Source of the DNA: Cliona cf. orientalis
Taxonomy: Eukaryota; Porifera; Demospongiae; Clionaida; Clionaidae
Reading direction: 5' to 3'
NCBI GenBank assembly: GCA_963930775.1
Contig: OZ005698.1
Span: 5,400,501-5,464,500, forward strand
Length of the DNA stretch: 64,000 nt
Shown: positions 1 to 13,399 of the stretch, piece by piece
Position numbering within the stretch: position 1 is the first letter of the stretch
How the letters are laid out: the number at the start of each line of letters is the position of its first letter
Position numbers and translations under genes: made by a program
The notes under the pieces: generated by a model
What the model was told of the DNA's origin: nothing
Databases searched by the model: none
Seen by the model: the letters and a program-made list of their open reading frames with translations, nothing else

Positions 1-1
1 T

Positions 2-3000
2 GGTAAGGTTGGCTACTCTCCTGCTGCTCTCATTAGACGCAAGATGACCTCTTCATCTCAATTGACCTCATCACTTGGCAATTTTGAATCAGAAAAGTTT
101 ATCTATGAAGAAATGAACATTCATAGACCTCCTCCTAGAAGGTACAAGAACTGCATGATATAGCTGACACAGTATGACACAGAGCGTCCACTCAATTATT
201 AATGTATAAAAATAGTCACCTAAAACTGCTTCTAAATTAATCTTTTGGAGGTAAATGTACATGCACAGTACTGAATTAACTAGAGAATAGGCTGCCTTAG
301 CAATTGATGTATACAATGCTATCTGATCATGCACTCATGCACACTACCAGAAACACCATAGATCGGACTGCCTTGAGTCGGGTGAAGGGGGTCTCTGGTA
401 TCAAGCCTCCCCGCGGCTATGACTCCCCCAAGTCCAATGCAGCCCTAGCATCACATTTTGACTCCGATGTCTACGTCAATCCAGCAGAGGAGATCTACAC
501 TAACCCTGCCGATGATGATGACATCTATGCAGTGCCACCGGAAGATGACGGGGAGGAGCTCTATGCCATCCCTCCCGAGCTCAGTGATGAAGAAGACAAT
601 CAGCACTACAAGGTCCCAAAAACGCCAGTTACTTCATACAAGATGAATGGTGAGGCACACCAAGGTGCCTCACAGAAGGCAGGGAGCGAGAGGCGTGGAA
701 GTAGTGAAGTATCTAAGGCAGCTGGTGGCAAGCCAGTACCCATGAGGCGATCACCAGAGAAGCAGGTGAGCTTCACCAGCTCCGGGGAGGTGTCCAAGAC
801 AATTACAGCTGGAGTCAAGACAACAGGAGTAGCCACTAGTGTAAACGGGTCTACCAGTTCTTCACCTAGTAAAGGCAGCTTGCCAGAAGACAAGGCTACT
901 GCTCAGCAGAGTGCTGATGGTAGTGCAGCAACAAAGCCCAAAAAATCAATCTATGATGATACAGTATTTGATACAGAAACCTTGAAGCGTCAGGACAAGG
1001 CCAGCAGTGGTGGTGGTGATGGTGGTGACGTCGATGAGCCTGATGCTGTCTATGAGAATACTAACTTTGACCAGGACCCTGTGGCAGCCACAGTAGTATC
1101 AATACCACTGAAGAAACCACCAATCTCAAAGATCTCCCAGGCTTCAAAGAGACACAAACCGAAAAAGCACACTCCAGACGACTATGAGGACCTGGAACAC
1201 TTTGAGGGGAAGTCTCCCACTGAGCTGATCCCTGCTCTGGACGACTACGTTGACATGGACGGGACAGAGCACAACATGTATGTGGTAAAAGAGGAGCTTC
1301 AGCCGGCCAACAGTCCAAGCAACCCACTCTCTCCCCTCACTAGTGCTGTCCCTCAACCTCAAGGTATAATATCACAGGGCTGCATTATTATGTACATGTA
1401 CACATAGGACAGTACAGTACTGCAAGCTTCTATAGATTGAGTTAAGTCAATATTCTATGACATTGTATATGTAGGAGGCTCTAAACCTACTCTATCCAAA
1501 TCAGTGAGCATGGAAGTTGAGGGTCAGCAGGCTCAGGCCACTGCTCCCATCATGGAGGATGAGTACATTGAGATGGATTCAGTCATCCCTGACCCCACCG
1601 ACAAGACAGAGCCAACCACACCCAGCCATGGTAGGCCTCTACAACTATAGATATTATATGCAATAACAGATAACTTCCATGACCCCTTGACACAATTTTT
1701 AAGTGCCAACTGAGATTAATGTGTATACATGATGCTACAATTTCAATTGTTTGCACTGTAAGTGTGTAGAACATGTTTCCATTGTAGTAGCATCTACAAT
1801 GTTCACTTTGTCACATATACCGTATCCTCCCGAAAATAAGCCCCCCCTTTTTCAGCAGTAGACATGACCTAGACTGGGGAGGGGGCTTATTTTCGAATAT
1901 GCACTTTCCCTCGAATATAAGCCCCCCTTAGCCACCATCGTTGGTCACGTACCGCGGGAAATATCCAGAGTTTGCTTGTCTTTCCTCCAAAAGAGCGGCA
2001 GCGAGATGATCTGTCAATTTAAGTAGACGGCAACACGAGGATCGGCGGTGGGAAAAGGACTTGTTGTTCCGTGTGTGCCAGTACGTCTTTAAAAGCATCT
2101 TGACCGGCTCGTAAGTGTCTTCGCCAGCGGCTAGAAGTGCCATCATAACAGAATGATTTCAAAACAGGCCATGCTTTTCTAAAAGCCAGCACTATCTTTG
2201 TACTCGTAGTCAATTGAAGGGCGGGGTTACGTACGTACGTACGTGCTCGCGCGCGTGTATATATGTGCAGTCTATCTACTTGGTGGGAGGGGGGCTTATA
2301 ATCGAGGAAAACATACCTGTGCAAGAACTTGAAGGTCAAAGAGGGGAGGGGGCTTATTTTCGAAGGGGGCTTATTTTCGGGAGGATACGGTAGTATTGTC
2401 GACCATTACCAACTCCATGACAACGGTTGTCCACAATAGCTTGCCAAAATAGACCCCAATAGCGACTTCATGCACATACATTTAATTTATAACTTCCCTA
2501 TAGCTTCGTCAGTGAAGTCGAGCAAGCCCCTGCACCCCAGCCCACCTCAGAAGAAGAAGGCACCCGGCAAGTCCCAATCAACACAAAATGTCCTCAGCAA
2601 AATTCTCAAGAAATCACCACTGATACGAGCCAAGAGCATGGAGGACATCCTCTCATCATTATCCAAGGATGACTATGCTGAAATACCACAGCAACACAGT
2701 CCACAAATGGAACACAAGACATTCCAGCCGACCCCTCCCCCTCTGCCCCCTCCCAGGGTACCCGGGGGAAACAAAAGACAGAGTGGCATAGTAGAGAGGT
2801 ACACCGAAACCACACCCTCCAAGACTAAAGCAGCACAAAAGGCAAAGTCGGTATACTCGAAGTTTGGAAGGACTCCGAAACCATCCCTGATCAACGGCCA
2901 CCCTCCTAGCAGCTCTAGGAGGTCTGCATCACCGCCTTCCACACAGAGCCCAACTGTGGCATCACCGGACTCTGCTACATCTCCACTTAAGTCTGGCAAA

Positions 3001-6000
3001 GGGCAAGACACACCAACGGACTCACAAGGAAAGAGAGAAAATATCCTCTCTCGAATGATTGAGAGGATGCAGACCAAGTACATAGCGCTGCATAGCTACT
3101 CTAGTACCAAGGATGGCTGCCTCACTTTCTCAGCGGGAGAACTCTGCACAGTCAAACAGAAGAAGAATGATGGATGGTGGCTAGTGAGGATTGGGGACAG
3201 GGAAGGGTGGACTCCTGGCAATTACTGGAAGGAAGAGAGCAAAGTAAGTTGAGCTTTGGAAGAGAATATGCAGTTAACTATTGTGCCACAAGTCCTGTAA
3301 TCAAAGAGAAATCTTCCCCGCAATACCATAGTATCCCAGGTATGCATCCATGGGCACTTGCTATTTGGCCTGCTCGGGTGCTTACCTGGGATATAATGAT
3401 TATGCTCATAACCTTGTTGTAATAATTATGTGGTGCGTTGTTAGTGCCAAGGAAGTGCTCCTATTAAGCTGATCCTTGTGGTTTATAAGGCCTGTGTGTT
3501 GCTGTGTGGTGCCCTCTACTCCCCAGCAGATATGCATATGGGGCACCAGTGGCAGACCTAGTGGCGCCAGAAACGTCAAGCAAAGGCATAATTAATGGAA
3601 ATAATTACCAATGAGCTAGCCTAGTGTGCATGTGGCCACTCACCCTGGCCGGCCTAGTTTGCCTGTACTGACTACACTGAGAAATAATGTGATTATTCCA
3701 GATTCCCCCACATAATTGTTGATTTACTGTGTATAGTATTATAAAACTAGGTACCTGGTACTGAATTTTGTGTGCTTGGACTATATATATGCCGCATACA
3801 TATAATTCAGATGACAATATGCATTAGCCTTGTTATAATTTGCATGCGTAGATTTGGGATGTTTTCTTGCATGTTACATGCATGTTACATAGGAAACTGC
3901 ATGTATTCAACATGTATGATTATAACATTAATTTTACTTTCATACTTATATGCAAGAGCTAGTAGTATACATACACAAGACTTCATATGGGCTATAGCTA
4001 CCTACGGTTACATGTACATGTACATGAACTTGTACAAGAATTATGCTCATGCATGCATTGCTGTCCTTCCTCTGAGCAGGCAGCAGCATGACATGTATGA
4101 TAAGGAAGTGTGCACTCATCTATGCCTTCTGTATCCCTACACACACACGCACACACACACACCACTCCTCCACATGCACATGCAGTCAAATGGCCCTACT
4201 ACCACTCAGACTACGACCTCTAGCAGCACTAGTCCCCAGAAGGCTTCTGAAGTGAGGAAACCTCGCAGCCATACTGTCGCTACAGACAGTCCTACTTCAC
4301 CACCTGCATCCACTGTCACTTCCAGTTCAGAGTCTGCCAGTGAAGCTGAGACAGTTCGTTCCTCTAGCCTCAGCGTGAGCCCTGATGGTGGGGATAGGAC
4401 ACAGATCAGCTCCAGTATGGATGGATCCAAGCCACTGCTGCCCTCCAGACCGCCCCTCCTCACTAAACCAAAGTTATCAAAGGGTCCTCCCCCTCCAAGA
4501 CCTAAGCCATTTGTGCCAGCTAGCACTAATCAAGGTATGTTGCCTATCCAATATGGTCATATGAACCAGTAGGATCTGTAGCATGATACCTATGTGGTAC
4601 TTGTAATTAACAGGTCTCTAATTGTTTCTCTGTAGTATTTTATTTCAAAGTAACGTGAAGTAACTTGTGAGATATTATTCAATCTGTCCACTTTCAATCA
4701 CAAAGGTCCAAACGTGAAGAAGCCTATGAAGCCAGTTCCTCCTCAGAAGCCCTCAGCCACCAAGCTAGCGGCTGTAGCCAACCGGTCCAGCCCTGGACCA
4801 TCAACGCCTCCAGAGAGAAGAAAAAAGTCAGTCTCTCCACCTCCTCTGCCACCACGTAAGAACAATCTACTATATAACTACAATTGCCATATTTATGCTA
4901 ATAAAATGCAGTATCCAATTAGTATAATCATTATAATATATAGGACTTTTCATAATGTATATGGTGACGACCTTAATTTGCCAAAAAATAGCGCGAAAGT
5001 TATTATTTTTAGCTTGCATTCTATTAGAGCAAACATAGTGTGTAGATAGCATGGTATGTAACACGACATCATTGTCATGTTTTGTATATTTATGTGTACA
5101 GCAAACCAGACTCGCAAGTTTAGTTCTCCCACTGATGTACAGATCACCGATGATGAATATGTCATGCTGAAGGATGCAATTTGTATGCAGGACATCAGTA
5201 AGTCCTTCATAAAAATACAGGGATCTACATGCATTACTGTTGATGGATGATTATTTCAATTGTCAAATAATATCCCTGATTGTAGGAGTGTCCAAAGTAG
5301 CACTGAGTACATGCATTTCTGAGCTCATGAGTTTGGCATTTTGATAAGTATTGTTATCCTCATACCAAGAGTGTTTTTGGTTCCACAGTGCTTGCTGTTA
5401 ATAGGGTGGTGTGGTTCCACAGTGCCTGCTGTTAACAGGGTGGTGTGGGTGCTAATAGAATTTAGTTAGCAGCCAGAGTGAAGCTACTAAAGGAGGCGGT
5501 AATAGTGTTTGGAGTTTTCAGCTATTTGATCTCTGAATTATGAAAGCTGTTATCCTTAGCTAAACATAGCCATGGCCAGGCAAGCTTTGACCAGTGGAGC
5601 TAATTACTACTTTTGCTGCTACTCCTACTGGTAGCCCAACCAAAAAAGACTGTGTTTAGTAATACCTTGGCCATATATCATCACACAACATATGTTAGCC
5701 ATTACCAAGCATTCATGACTAATACTCGAAGTGAGCTCACATCCTCATCTAGATAGAGCACACCTCCCACCGTAATGCCTCAAGCTGTGAATATCATTAA
5801 GGCTGTATGTCATTCGCTCATATGTCATGTATGACATAGCACTTCCTTTGAAGCCTTTTTTGGCACTAGTATAAAAACAGAGCCTGGAAAAGTGCAGTGC
5901 AGTGTTCCAAATTTCTTTGGCAAAGCAACCAAGTCTCTGAGCATTATACATAGCATAGCTAGGCTTAATTGTACTTTAGTACAGTCTTTTCAGTCCAGTG

Positions 6001-8891
6001 CCAGGTAGCTAGCTATCCAGAGTGCCGTCCGTTGTAGCTGTTAGTCTTAGTCAAATGGCTGTCCAGATGTCTTGTGTCACTGTGGGCATGACTACTCACT
6101 CGAACTACTTTGACAATCTTCGTCCCTCTCCCCCTCCCCGTGCAGAGAGTGCTCCCTGGTTCTCAGGAAAGATGGACAGAATGCAAGCAGAACAGTTCCT
6201 CATGGAGGTGAGATATCATGAATGGCTAGCTAGGTATATTACATAAAATAGTATACACAGAATGCCACAAACTCATGCATATTAACTAGTGGGATATTTC
6301 TCATTCCCATGCTGTTTAAAGTAGTCATGGTGCAATACATTACTGAGGACTGGTGAGGAGTATTCTCTTAACTGACTTTCAACACTAAGCATCAGTCATC
6401 TGGCATTAATAATCAGCTCTAAGAATATGAGAGAGAGAGACTAATGAAGCCATCAACCACCCACCATACATTAGCACAGCTATTACAAATAGCCATCCCC
6501 TTGCAATCTCAGTACTGTGCATAAAGCACCATGGTCTCCCTCCGAATCATGTCCATCAGTGTCATCATCTTCAGCAATAATAATATTATTATGTTTGAGT
6601 TGGGTGTGGTGGTGTGGGTGTGTATTGAGTGGGTGTTGTGGTTGGTGTGGCCTCTGTGTTGCTACTTGGCTGGTCCTCCATTTATGCTGTGGTCTTTCTG
6701 TCAATATAATCAACTCACATTGTGACATTGGGTCTGGCAGTGCACCCTTTAGACTAACCTTTAGTCAAACCCTCTATTATCACCATGACCTGTTGCACAA
6801 TGATTTACCATAATTTTAACCTCAACATGTGTGCATGTATCCACATGTTGTCTATGCCCAGACAAAATATGAACTGTTACAAACTCTCTCTGCAAAATAG
6901 GACTGCTGCATGTGTAGACCATCCCAAATACCGGTACTAATTGGACATATACAGAAGAAAAATGCTTTGCTAGCTAGTCAGCTACCTGTGTGATGCAATA
7001 GATAGTGGCAACCATGACCCACAGCTTTGATGACGTTATCTGATGATGTGTCATAAGGAAATGCATGCCCATACCCCCATACCTCATGGTGTCAGTTGCC
7101 AAAAAAACAGGTAGGTCACCTCATCCAGTGCCAAAGCCACCTCACATGATGGTACATGTCACCTATGGCAACTTGCAGCCAGTGGGTTTTAGATGCTTGA
7201 TCCCACAAAATCACTATAGTATCAGATCATTGTGAAGATGGATGATATAACATACCTTGTATCTATTGGCTGCATCTAGTTGTCTCCATCTGTATCCCAG
7301 CTTGAGTGAGTGTGTGTGTGTCCTAAAATTAATGGCTGTTTGGGTGGTTTCAGTTGGGCCTCTGAAGTCGACTAAGTAGACTCTCCATTTCAATTATATC
7401 ACAGGTTTACCCACTGTTTCAGCTCACATTTCATTATAACAATATTGTTACGCTAAGTGCACAACTGTAAGTGCAATAGATCATTTAAAAACATCACACC
7501 CTATTCAGTTTATTTGATTAGTTGAATGTAAGCTTTTTGGATCCAATCCAAATTTGTTTAGCATGGCCGATGGTTGCCTGCCTGTTCGATCAACAGCCTC
7601 TTACTTACTGACACAACATTAATCACACATGCTTTAGCCTTGTAAGTGGCAGTCATGAAATAAACAAAGTCCAAAATATTAATCCGTGTTTGTTATGTCC
7701 TAATGGGGGACTAAATTAGAGCCCTAATAGGCATGCCTCCACACCATACCCACATGTGTAGCCTGACCACCATAGACAGTATGTTGACATCTCTAGACAA
7801 CTGTAGCAGTATACATCACTAAGTCATGAGTGATAATACGGAATTGACCTATGAGAAACTACATTACCATGATATTATCAATCTCTTCATTGGTTAGTTT
7901 AAAGGGTTGTGCAATGGTGATAGTGAAATGACTGCAGAGTAGAGTACTCACCTATACTCACACACATACTCAGTCTGCTGTTGTTTATCAAACTGCTCAA
8001 GTTATGGAGAAAGTGACATGTGTTCAGTCTGTCGGAATCTTTTCAGTTTATGTTGAGTCTCAGCGGTAGCCAGTGTTAGTTATACGCCGCCATTTGAATA
8101 ATGTATGACATTTTAGGTGTCGAGCTGAAAGTTAAACTGGTCTTAAACAAACAGTTACTGCTAATTCATTAAGTGATAGTGAAGGTTGGTCAGCTGCCCA
8201 TACTGCCGCTAACATAAGCTTTCCCATGTAAACTTTCCTTGAAGAATACGTACCAAATGATTGTGTGTACATGACATTGCCTCTTTACTTGGTAACTAAA
8301 AGGGTTGTGAGAGTCACTCTACCTCATATGCATGGATTCTGTTTATCTTACTCGAGACAGTATTGGAACATTCATTAATTATGTGATTATTGTTTGTTGC
8401 ACATTATGTATTATTGGAGCAATTGAAGTAGCCTTTATTAATAATGAGCTCTCCTTCTTTCCTATATACAGCATGGCCGACAGAGAGAATTCCTTGTAAG
8501 AGAGAGGACAGCCAAGGATGGCTTCTATGCACTCTCCATTCGCTATCACTACAGGTTAGTAGATCACTACCCCACTCACTCTCTTTAATACCAGGATTAG
8601 AGATCTAATAATACTGTGAACTTTCAATTGCACTACGATAATAATTTTGTGTTGTTATTTAATATTTACTGCACTGCACACTCTTTCAGCTGTAAACACT
8701 TCAACATTGACCCAACTGGTGACGGTCAGTTCTCAATGGGTACTTTGACCTTTACCAGTATCGAGGAGGTGATTCACCATTACCAACAGAACTCTCTATT
8801 CATTCACGATGGACATCACGTCACGTTAGGGCAGCCGGCCAAGAAGAGGACAAGAGGATCGGACGCTTCAAAATACAACCCCAGCCATTGA
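2..8891 (+). CDS. SH3/SH2 adaptor protein, 5' partial, 10 exons
   Basis: Exons: 2-141, 351-1363, 1475-1630, 2504-3243, 4186-4534, 4706-4855, 5102-5197, 6146-6207, 8472-8554, 8690-8891. Every junction is GT-AG, phases match, and the sum is 997 codons including TGA. The first exon begins with what looks like the end of an upstream SH3 domain (GKVGYSPAAL). Exon 2 encodes a tyrosine cluster (YVNP, YTNP, YAVP, YAIP, YKVP; about residues 85-140), which are YxxP docking sites of the kind Crk/Nck-type SH2 domains bind. An SH3 domain ends exon 4 (ALHSY, DGWW, EGWTPGNYW; about 629-683). Proline-rich stretches and an EYVML site follow. A C-terminal SH2 domain spans the last three exons (WFSGK, FLVRER with the phosphotyrosine-binding Arg). 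The SH3 sequences resemble Tks/SH3PXD2 or p47phox adaptors, but those lack SH2, so I give no symbol. Likely a cytoplasmic tyrosine-kinase signalling scaffold. Confidence 0.85.
1820..2390. mobile_element. MITE-like element with ~27-bp terminal inverted repeats
   Basis: Lies in the third intron of the SH3/SH2 gene. It starts CCGTATCCTCCCGAAAATAA and ends with the reverse complement, flanked on both sides by TA (1818-1819 and 2391-2392). A TA target duplication fits a Tc1/mariner-type non-autonomous element (inference). Sub-terminal GGGGGCTTATTTTCGA motifs recur inside. Two minus-strand open frames inside it have no recognisable domain. Confidence 0.75.
5379..5446. repeat. 34-bp tandem duplication
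   Basis: Two head-to-tail copies (5379-5412, 5413-5446) of a unit beginning GGTTCCACAGTG, differing at two positions. It lies in the intron upstream of the SH2 exons. The rest of that intron and the next (6208-8471) show no gene or structured element that I can support. Confidence 0.8.
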
Positions 8892-9382
8892 TAGTCATCA
8901 GATTTTTTTTTTATATTTTTGCTACACTATTTTCATCTTCATTAATTTTATATTGTGTGTGTCAAGTTTGTCCTTTTTTATGCAGATAGTGAGAGTAACT
9001 TGTTATATTTTATCTGTTTGTACTACTTTATGCACAATCATGTATGTCCAAAGATGTGTTTATTGTTCAGAATTGATTTGGTGTGACACCATAACACACG
9101 TTGATGTCTCCATATCCAGCTATGATACTAGTCTAGGTATAAAGTATATAGCACGTTCAGCACCATGGTAGCTACAGCCTACATAGCTGCTGATATATAT
9201 TACAAAGTATTATACTCCAATAATTAATAATTAATATTAATTTTATTACATAACGAGGAAAATTACACAAGGTATATTATAGCTACATACATCTGGTATA
9301 CCCAAATAAGTGTGACTGAATAATTATTTTCCTTTAATTATTCCAACTTGAAATATGCAGAGAAAGTAAATCAAAACATTGA
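8892..9382. other. Convergent intergenic gap, 3' flanks
   Basis: AT-rich sequence between the 3' ends of the SH3/SH2 gene (+) and the TRIM-NHL gene (-). It holds the presumed 3' UTRs of both and runs of TTAATTATTAA-type self-complementary words near 9220-9245. No coding region seen. Confidence 0.6.
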
Positions 9383-11650
9383 CTAGAGTATCTGCAGACG
9401 ATCATTGTCAGTATCACTAACATAAACCACTCCATTCTTGTCCACTGCTATTCCACGAGGCCCATAAAACTGTCCTTGTCCACTTCCCTGTGTGCCAAAT
9501 GATGTCAGGAACTTGCCCTCACATGTGAACACTGAAATACGATGGTTGCTAAACTCAGATACATACACCACATCCTTACTATCGATGCTGACACTTGTGG
9601 GCCCACGCAATTCTCCAGTACCACGGCCGTACTCTCCAAACTGACTCAAAAACCGTCCATCTGCTGTGAACACTTGAATACGATTGTTGCTAAAGTCAGC
9701 CACATACACATTCCCAGTACTATCAAAAGCCATATCCCAGGGTTTCTGTACATGTTCATTGTCTCTGCCTTCACTGCCAAAACTACTGGAGAATGTGAGG
9801 TCAGGGTTCAGAATCTGAATACGATTATTGCCGTACTCTGCTATGTATACTCTCCTATTGATTGGGTGGATAGCAATACTCATGGGTTCTCTAAACTGGA
9901 GTTGATTATTCCCTTTCTTTCCAACCAATGCAATAAACTTTCCTTCTGATGAAAATTTCTGAATGCGATGGTTATAGCAGTCTACCACCAGTACGTTGCC
10001 AACATTATCCACTGCCACATCTAAAGGACTATTGAACTGTCCATGTCCAGAACCTTCTGAACCAAATGATCGTACTTTCTCTCCAGTAGGACTGAAGACT
10101 GAGATGCAATGTGCACCGCTCTCGGCTACTAAGATCTCCCCTCTCTGATTAACTGCTGTATGACAAGGCTTCTTCACTCCACTGATGGTCTTGATTGGAG
10201 TGCCCAATTTTGTGACTGGTAGCTTCACAGTGACAGAAAACGGACTTCCTTTGATGTGCTCCCCCTCCACTTGAATATGCAGCTTGTGACTCCCTCGACT
10301 GGTGGCTTGGTAGCTGATTTCATACTGGCTGCTGGCTTCACTCTTCTTCACAGAGCTGTCTATCTTCCCATCAGTGCTTTCTGACACCAGTTCACAGGTT
10401 AAAGTCTCCATTGGTGTGCTGCAACCCTTTCCTTTCTGATCAACAATATGCAGGACTGCAGTAGCTCTCTCACCAAGCTCAGCTACGTCCAGGCCTTTGC
10501 CCGTTGCATAGCATTTCTCTGGAGACACATTTGGTATATACACATCCCCAAACTGCTGGCAGGCTTGAGTGAGCTCAGGCAGCGTCATGAATTTGACATT
10601 AGCAGGCTCACAGGGAGGAATCTTGTTCAGTTTGAAGTTGTCCGTCATCTCTTTGATCTGCTTCACAACAGCTCTCTTCATTTTCATCACTTCTCCCTGA
10701 CTTCCTGTCCTCAGGCTCTCCCTCACAAATGACAGACAACTGGCCAGCTGGGTGTGGACCGTCTCTACTTCATCCTTCTGTGCTGCAAGATTCTTCCTCT
10801 TCGTTTCGATGAGCTGCTTCATTTGGCCGACCAGTTCAGCTTTTCTTGCTTCAAGCAACTCTTGAAGCTTTTGGATCTCTTGCCCTATATTGGCCTCCAA
10901 AGCTACTTCTAAATCGTCTAGCTCTTGTGATCGCAAGCCAAACTGCTCTAGTGACTCACTGACAGTACCCATCTGTTTTTCGACTGGCTCTAGAGATGCT
11001 GTGATCTCTGCCTTGTGTCCCTGGAAGGTGTCCCCCACCAGGTCGTACTGGTGGTCTTTGTGTTTCTTGATGGTGCAGTGGAGACAGATTAGCTCTTCAC
11101 ACGTCTCACAGTAAAGGTTGAGCTTCATACCTTCGTGCAGGGAGCAGTAGAGGGTCACCTTCTTTGGAGGGACTAGCTGCTTCACGTTGCTCTGTATCTG
11201 CTCCATACTGATCACTTCATGCTTGGACAACTCTTTCCACTCCCTGTGTGTCTCTGTGCATTTTTCACAAATAAATTCACCGCAATCTCGACAAAAGTGT
11301 GTAGCTGTTCGTGTTGTTACAGCGCATTTCTCACACAGCATCTTTTGTGGATCCTTCACTTTCTTGAGAGCATCTTGGATGTCAAAAAGGTGGTGGATAT
11401 GAAATGCTGACTGAAGGCCAGACACACCAGTAGCCAGGTGAAGGAGGGTGGATTGATGGCAGGTGGGGCAAGTTAGAGAGAGCTGTCCCTGTCTATCTGC
11501 GACCACCAGTCGCTGGAGGCAGTCCTTGCAGTAGACATGGAAGCACTGGAGAAGTTTGGGGTCTTTGAAGGCATCAAGGCAGATGGCACAGGTTAGCTGG
11601 TCCTCCAGTTTCTCAAGGGCTTGCTTGGCTATAGCTTCAGATTCAGCCAT
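9383..11650 (-). CDS. TRIM-NHL protein, probable RING E3 ubiquitin ligase
   Basis: Single-exon gene, 755 aa. The start is the ATG at 11650, with A at -3 and G at +4; the open frame extends upstream only from a TTG. Order of domains: C3HC4 RING (C21, C24, C36, H38, C41, C44, C61, C64); first B-box (from C106); second B-box (about 170-208, CSLHE...CETC...CLHC); coiled coil (about 215-330); filamin/ABP280-type immunoglobulin fold (about 390-490, ending GSPFSVTVKLP); six NHL repeats forming a beta-propeller to the C-terminus (motifs such as VYVADFSNNRIQVF). This matches the TRIM2/TRIM3/TRIM71 architecture. In that family the RING recruits an E2 enzyme and the NHL propeller binds RNA or protein partners. 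Which ortholog, or whether it is a lineage-specific expansion, cannot be told here. All zinc ligands of the RING are present. Confidence 0.92.
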   Translation of the reverse strand: MAESEAIAKQALEKLEDQLTCAICLDAFKDPKLLQCFHVYCKDCLQRLVVADRQGQLSLTCPTCHQSTLLHLATGVSGLQSAFHIHHLFDIQDALKKVKDPQKMLCEKCAVTTRTATHFCRDCGEFICEKCTETHREWKELSKHEVISMEQIQSNVKQLVPPKKVTLYCSLHEGMKLNLYCETCEELICLHCTIKKHKDHQYDLVGDTFQGHKAEITASLEPVEKQMGTVSESLEQFGLRSQELDDLEVALEANIGQEIQKLQELLEARKAELVGQMKQLIETKRKNLAAQKDEVETVHTQLASCLSFVRESLRTGSQGEVMKMKRAVVKQIKEMTDNFKLNKIPPCEPANVKFMTLPELTQACQQFGDVYIPNVSPEKCYATGKGLDVAELGERATAVLHIVDQKGKGCSTPMETLTCELVSESTDGKIDSSVKKSEASSQYEISYQATSRGSHKLHIQVEGEHIKGSPFSVTVKLPVTKLGTPIKTISGVKKPCHTAVNQRGEILVAESGAHCISVFSPTGEKVRSFGSEGSGHGQFNSPLDVAVDNVGNVLVVDCYNHRIQKFSSEGKFIALVGKKGNNQLQFREPMSIAIHPINRRVYIAEYGNNRIQILNPDLTFSSSFGSEGRDNEHVQKPWDMAFDSTGNVYVADFSNNRIQVFTADGRFLSQFGEYGRGTGELRGPTSVSIDSKDVVYVSEFSNHRISVFTCEGKFLTSFGTQGSGQGQFYGPRGIAVDKNGVVYVSDTDNDRLQIL

Positions 11651-11811
11651 TTTCCAACAAAGATCTCTCTTACAAGTACAAAATTGTGAGGTGGACCCTA
11701 GCAATTAACAATCCAATAGTTTGATTTGCACGGCAGCTCTAGCCATTATAAGGGATGTGGCTATAATGACATTCATAGACGGTCACATAGCTGTGGTCTG
11801 GTGCATGAGAC

Positions 11812-12054
11812 TAAGGCCCTCCAAATCAATTAGTAGTTTCTCATCCCTCTTAATTCCCGCCCGCATGCATTTTGTGATTAGGAGCACAATATGCAATGCA
11901 AAATTAAAAGTATACCGCCTCCTTTTTTGCAACCGATTTTGACGACCATTTCCATCAAAAATTATACATATTGACGACCATTACCACCGCCCGCCCGCAT
12001 CAATTTTGAGCTCAGAGGGGATGAGAAACTACTAATTGATTTGGAGGGGCCTAA
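11812..12054. mobile_element. Foldback/MITE-like element, ~35-bp inverted ends
   Basis: Left end reads GGCCCTCCAAATCAATTAGT..., and the right end (12016-12054) is its near-perfect reverse complement. The interior holds two short stretches with CGCCCGC and GACGACCATT motifs. About 160 bp upstream of the TRIM-NHL start codon, so it could sit in that gene's promoter. Confidence 0.7.
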
Positions 12055-13399
12055 AAGCAAAGCCACAAAACAGTAATATTATTTGCTTTATGTGTGATAG
12101 GGTAGTCAGCACTGATCATCAGGTCTTTGAGCTATTTAATACGTGAACATTAGGCCACTCATGCCGCCGGTGGCCAGAAATGCGCGGACACGGAAGTTGA
12201 CACCTCCGGTTACTATGTCCGTATACTATGACGGCCGTAAGTACTATAGACTATAGGCTGGTTGATTATCACGGCCGTTTTCTCCCGACAGTTACAACTG
12301 CCTACCTTTGTCCCCATCCAAATATCAAGAACAACCGCCTCTGGTCTCAGGGAACAGCAGAAGTGAGCCTGATCTGTTGACAGTTTTGTTCCCGAACGTT
12401 TGCCTATTTTACTCGCTCACCGCCATAGGCGGTAATGCAAAAACGCCTATATAGCACTTCTTTGCAGCTGTACAGTGGGCGTGTACTAAGCGGGGACACA
12501 TTTGTCCCTCCCTAGTATGCTAATTTAAGGTTCAATGTTACTATATTTATCATGAACCAGCTATGACCAACTTCCTGCATCCTTCCATTCTAGTCAAAGT
12601 TGTGCAAAAATGAATTCTTACCTGGCTTCCTCCATAGACGCTATTAAATACAAAGTAGTTCATGAATATTCATATACATCTTGTAATTTTTCTTATAAAT
12701 CGCTAATTACCCTTGGTCTTATCTCATCTATAGTGCATTTGTATAGGGTGTCCTCATTTGCACTAGGATTTCTAGCCATTTGTTTGAATTAACCTGACTG
12801 ACTGTAAAATTTGAAGTAGCTATATAGCTATCCAATACTACTACAAGTTTACATAGAAGCACTGACACTTATAATTTAGTTAATCATCCACCCAACTGAC
12901 CAATCCTACTATTTGTGTCATGTTAGTTCAAACAAACAATTTATTCTGTGTGGCCTTAACCATTGTGCACATATGAAGTACACTCAAGCAAGCAAGTGCT
13001 ACGCTACACGCCTAGCCTTGTACCCAGATCCTCAAAGTGCCTGGGTACGAGGCTAGCTAACAAGCATTAACTCACACTGTGCTTGTGGTAAATCCAGGAC
13101 CGACTCCCCATGGCCCAGTGGACTTGAATTCTCAACTTAGTGATTCACAAAGTAACTCGATTGCCTTGTACCAATTTACATGTACTTTCCGGTAATTAAT
13201 AATAATTATTATGGCTAGCTACACCACCTTCCCACTGTCAACGCTGGGATAGCTATTGTAGTTCTCCATCGCCAATGCCCTTTCCTGTTTCCTCATGATC
13301 AGAAGCTGTCCCAGTCCTTTTGTTGTGAATATTTGCATGTGATGATTTCAACAATCAACTATAACAACGTATCAAAAGCCACATCCTGAGGGTTCGTAT
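12055..13399. other. Intergenic stretch, no gene seen
   Basis: AT-rich sequence with short self-complementary words. The only clear structure is a 15-bp inverted repeat with a 13-nt loop at about 13013-13055 (TAGCCTTGTACCCAG and a near reverse complement with one mismatch). No coding region supported. Confidence 0.5.

Noticed and set aside
1928..2339. Minus-strand open frames in the first MITE
   Set aside because: No domain or codon signal; they lie wholly inside a non-autonomous element.
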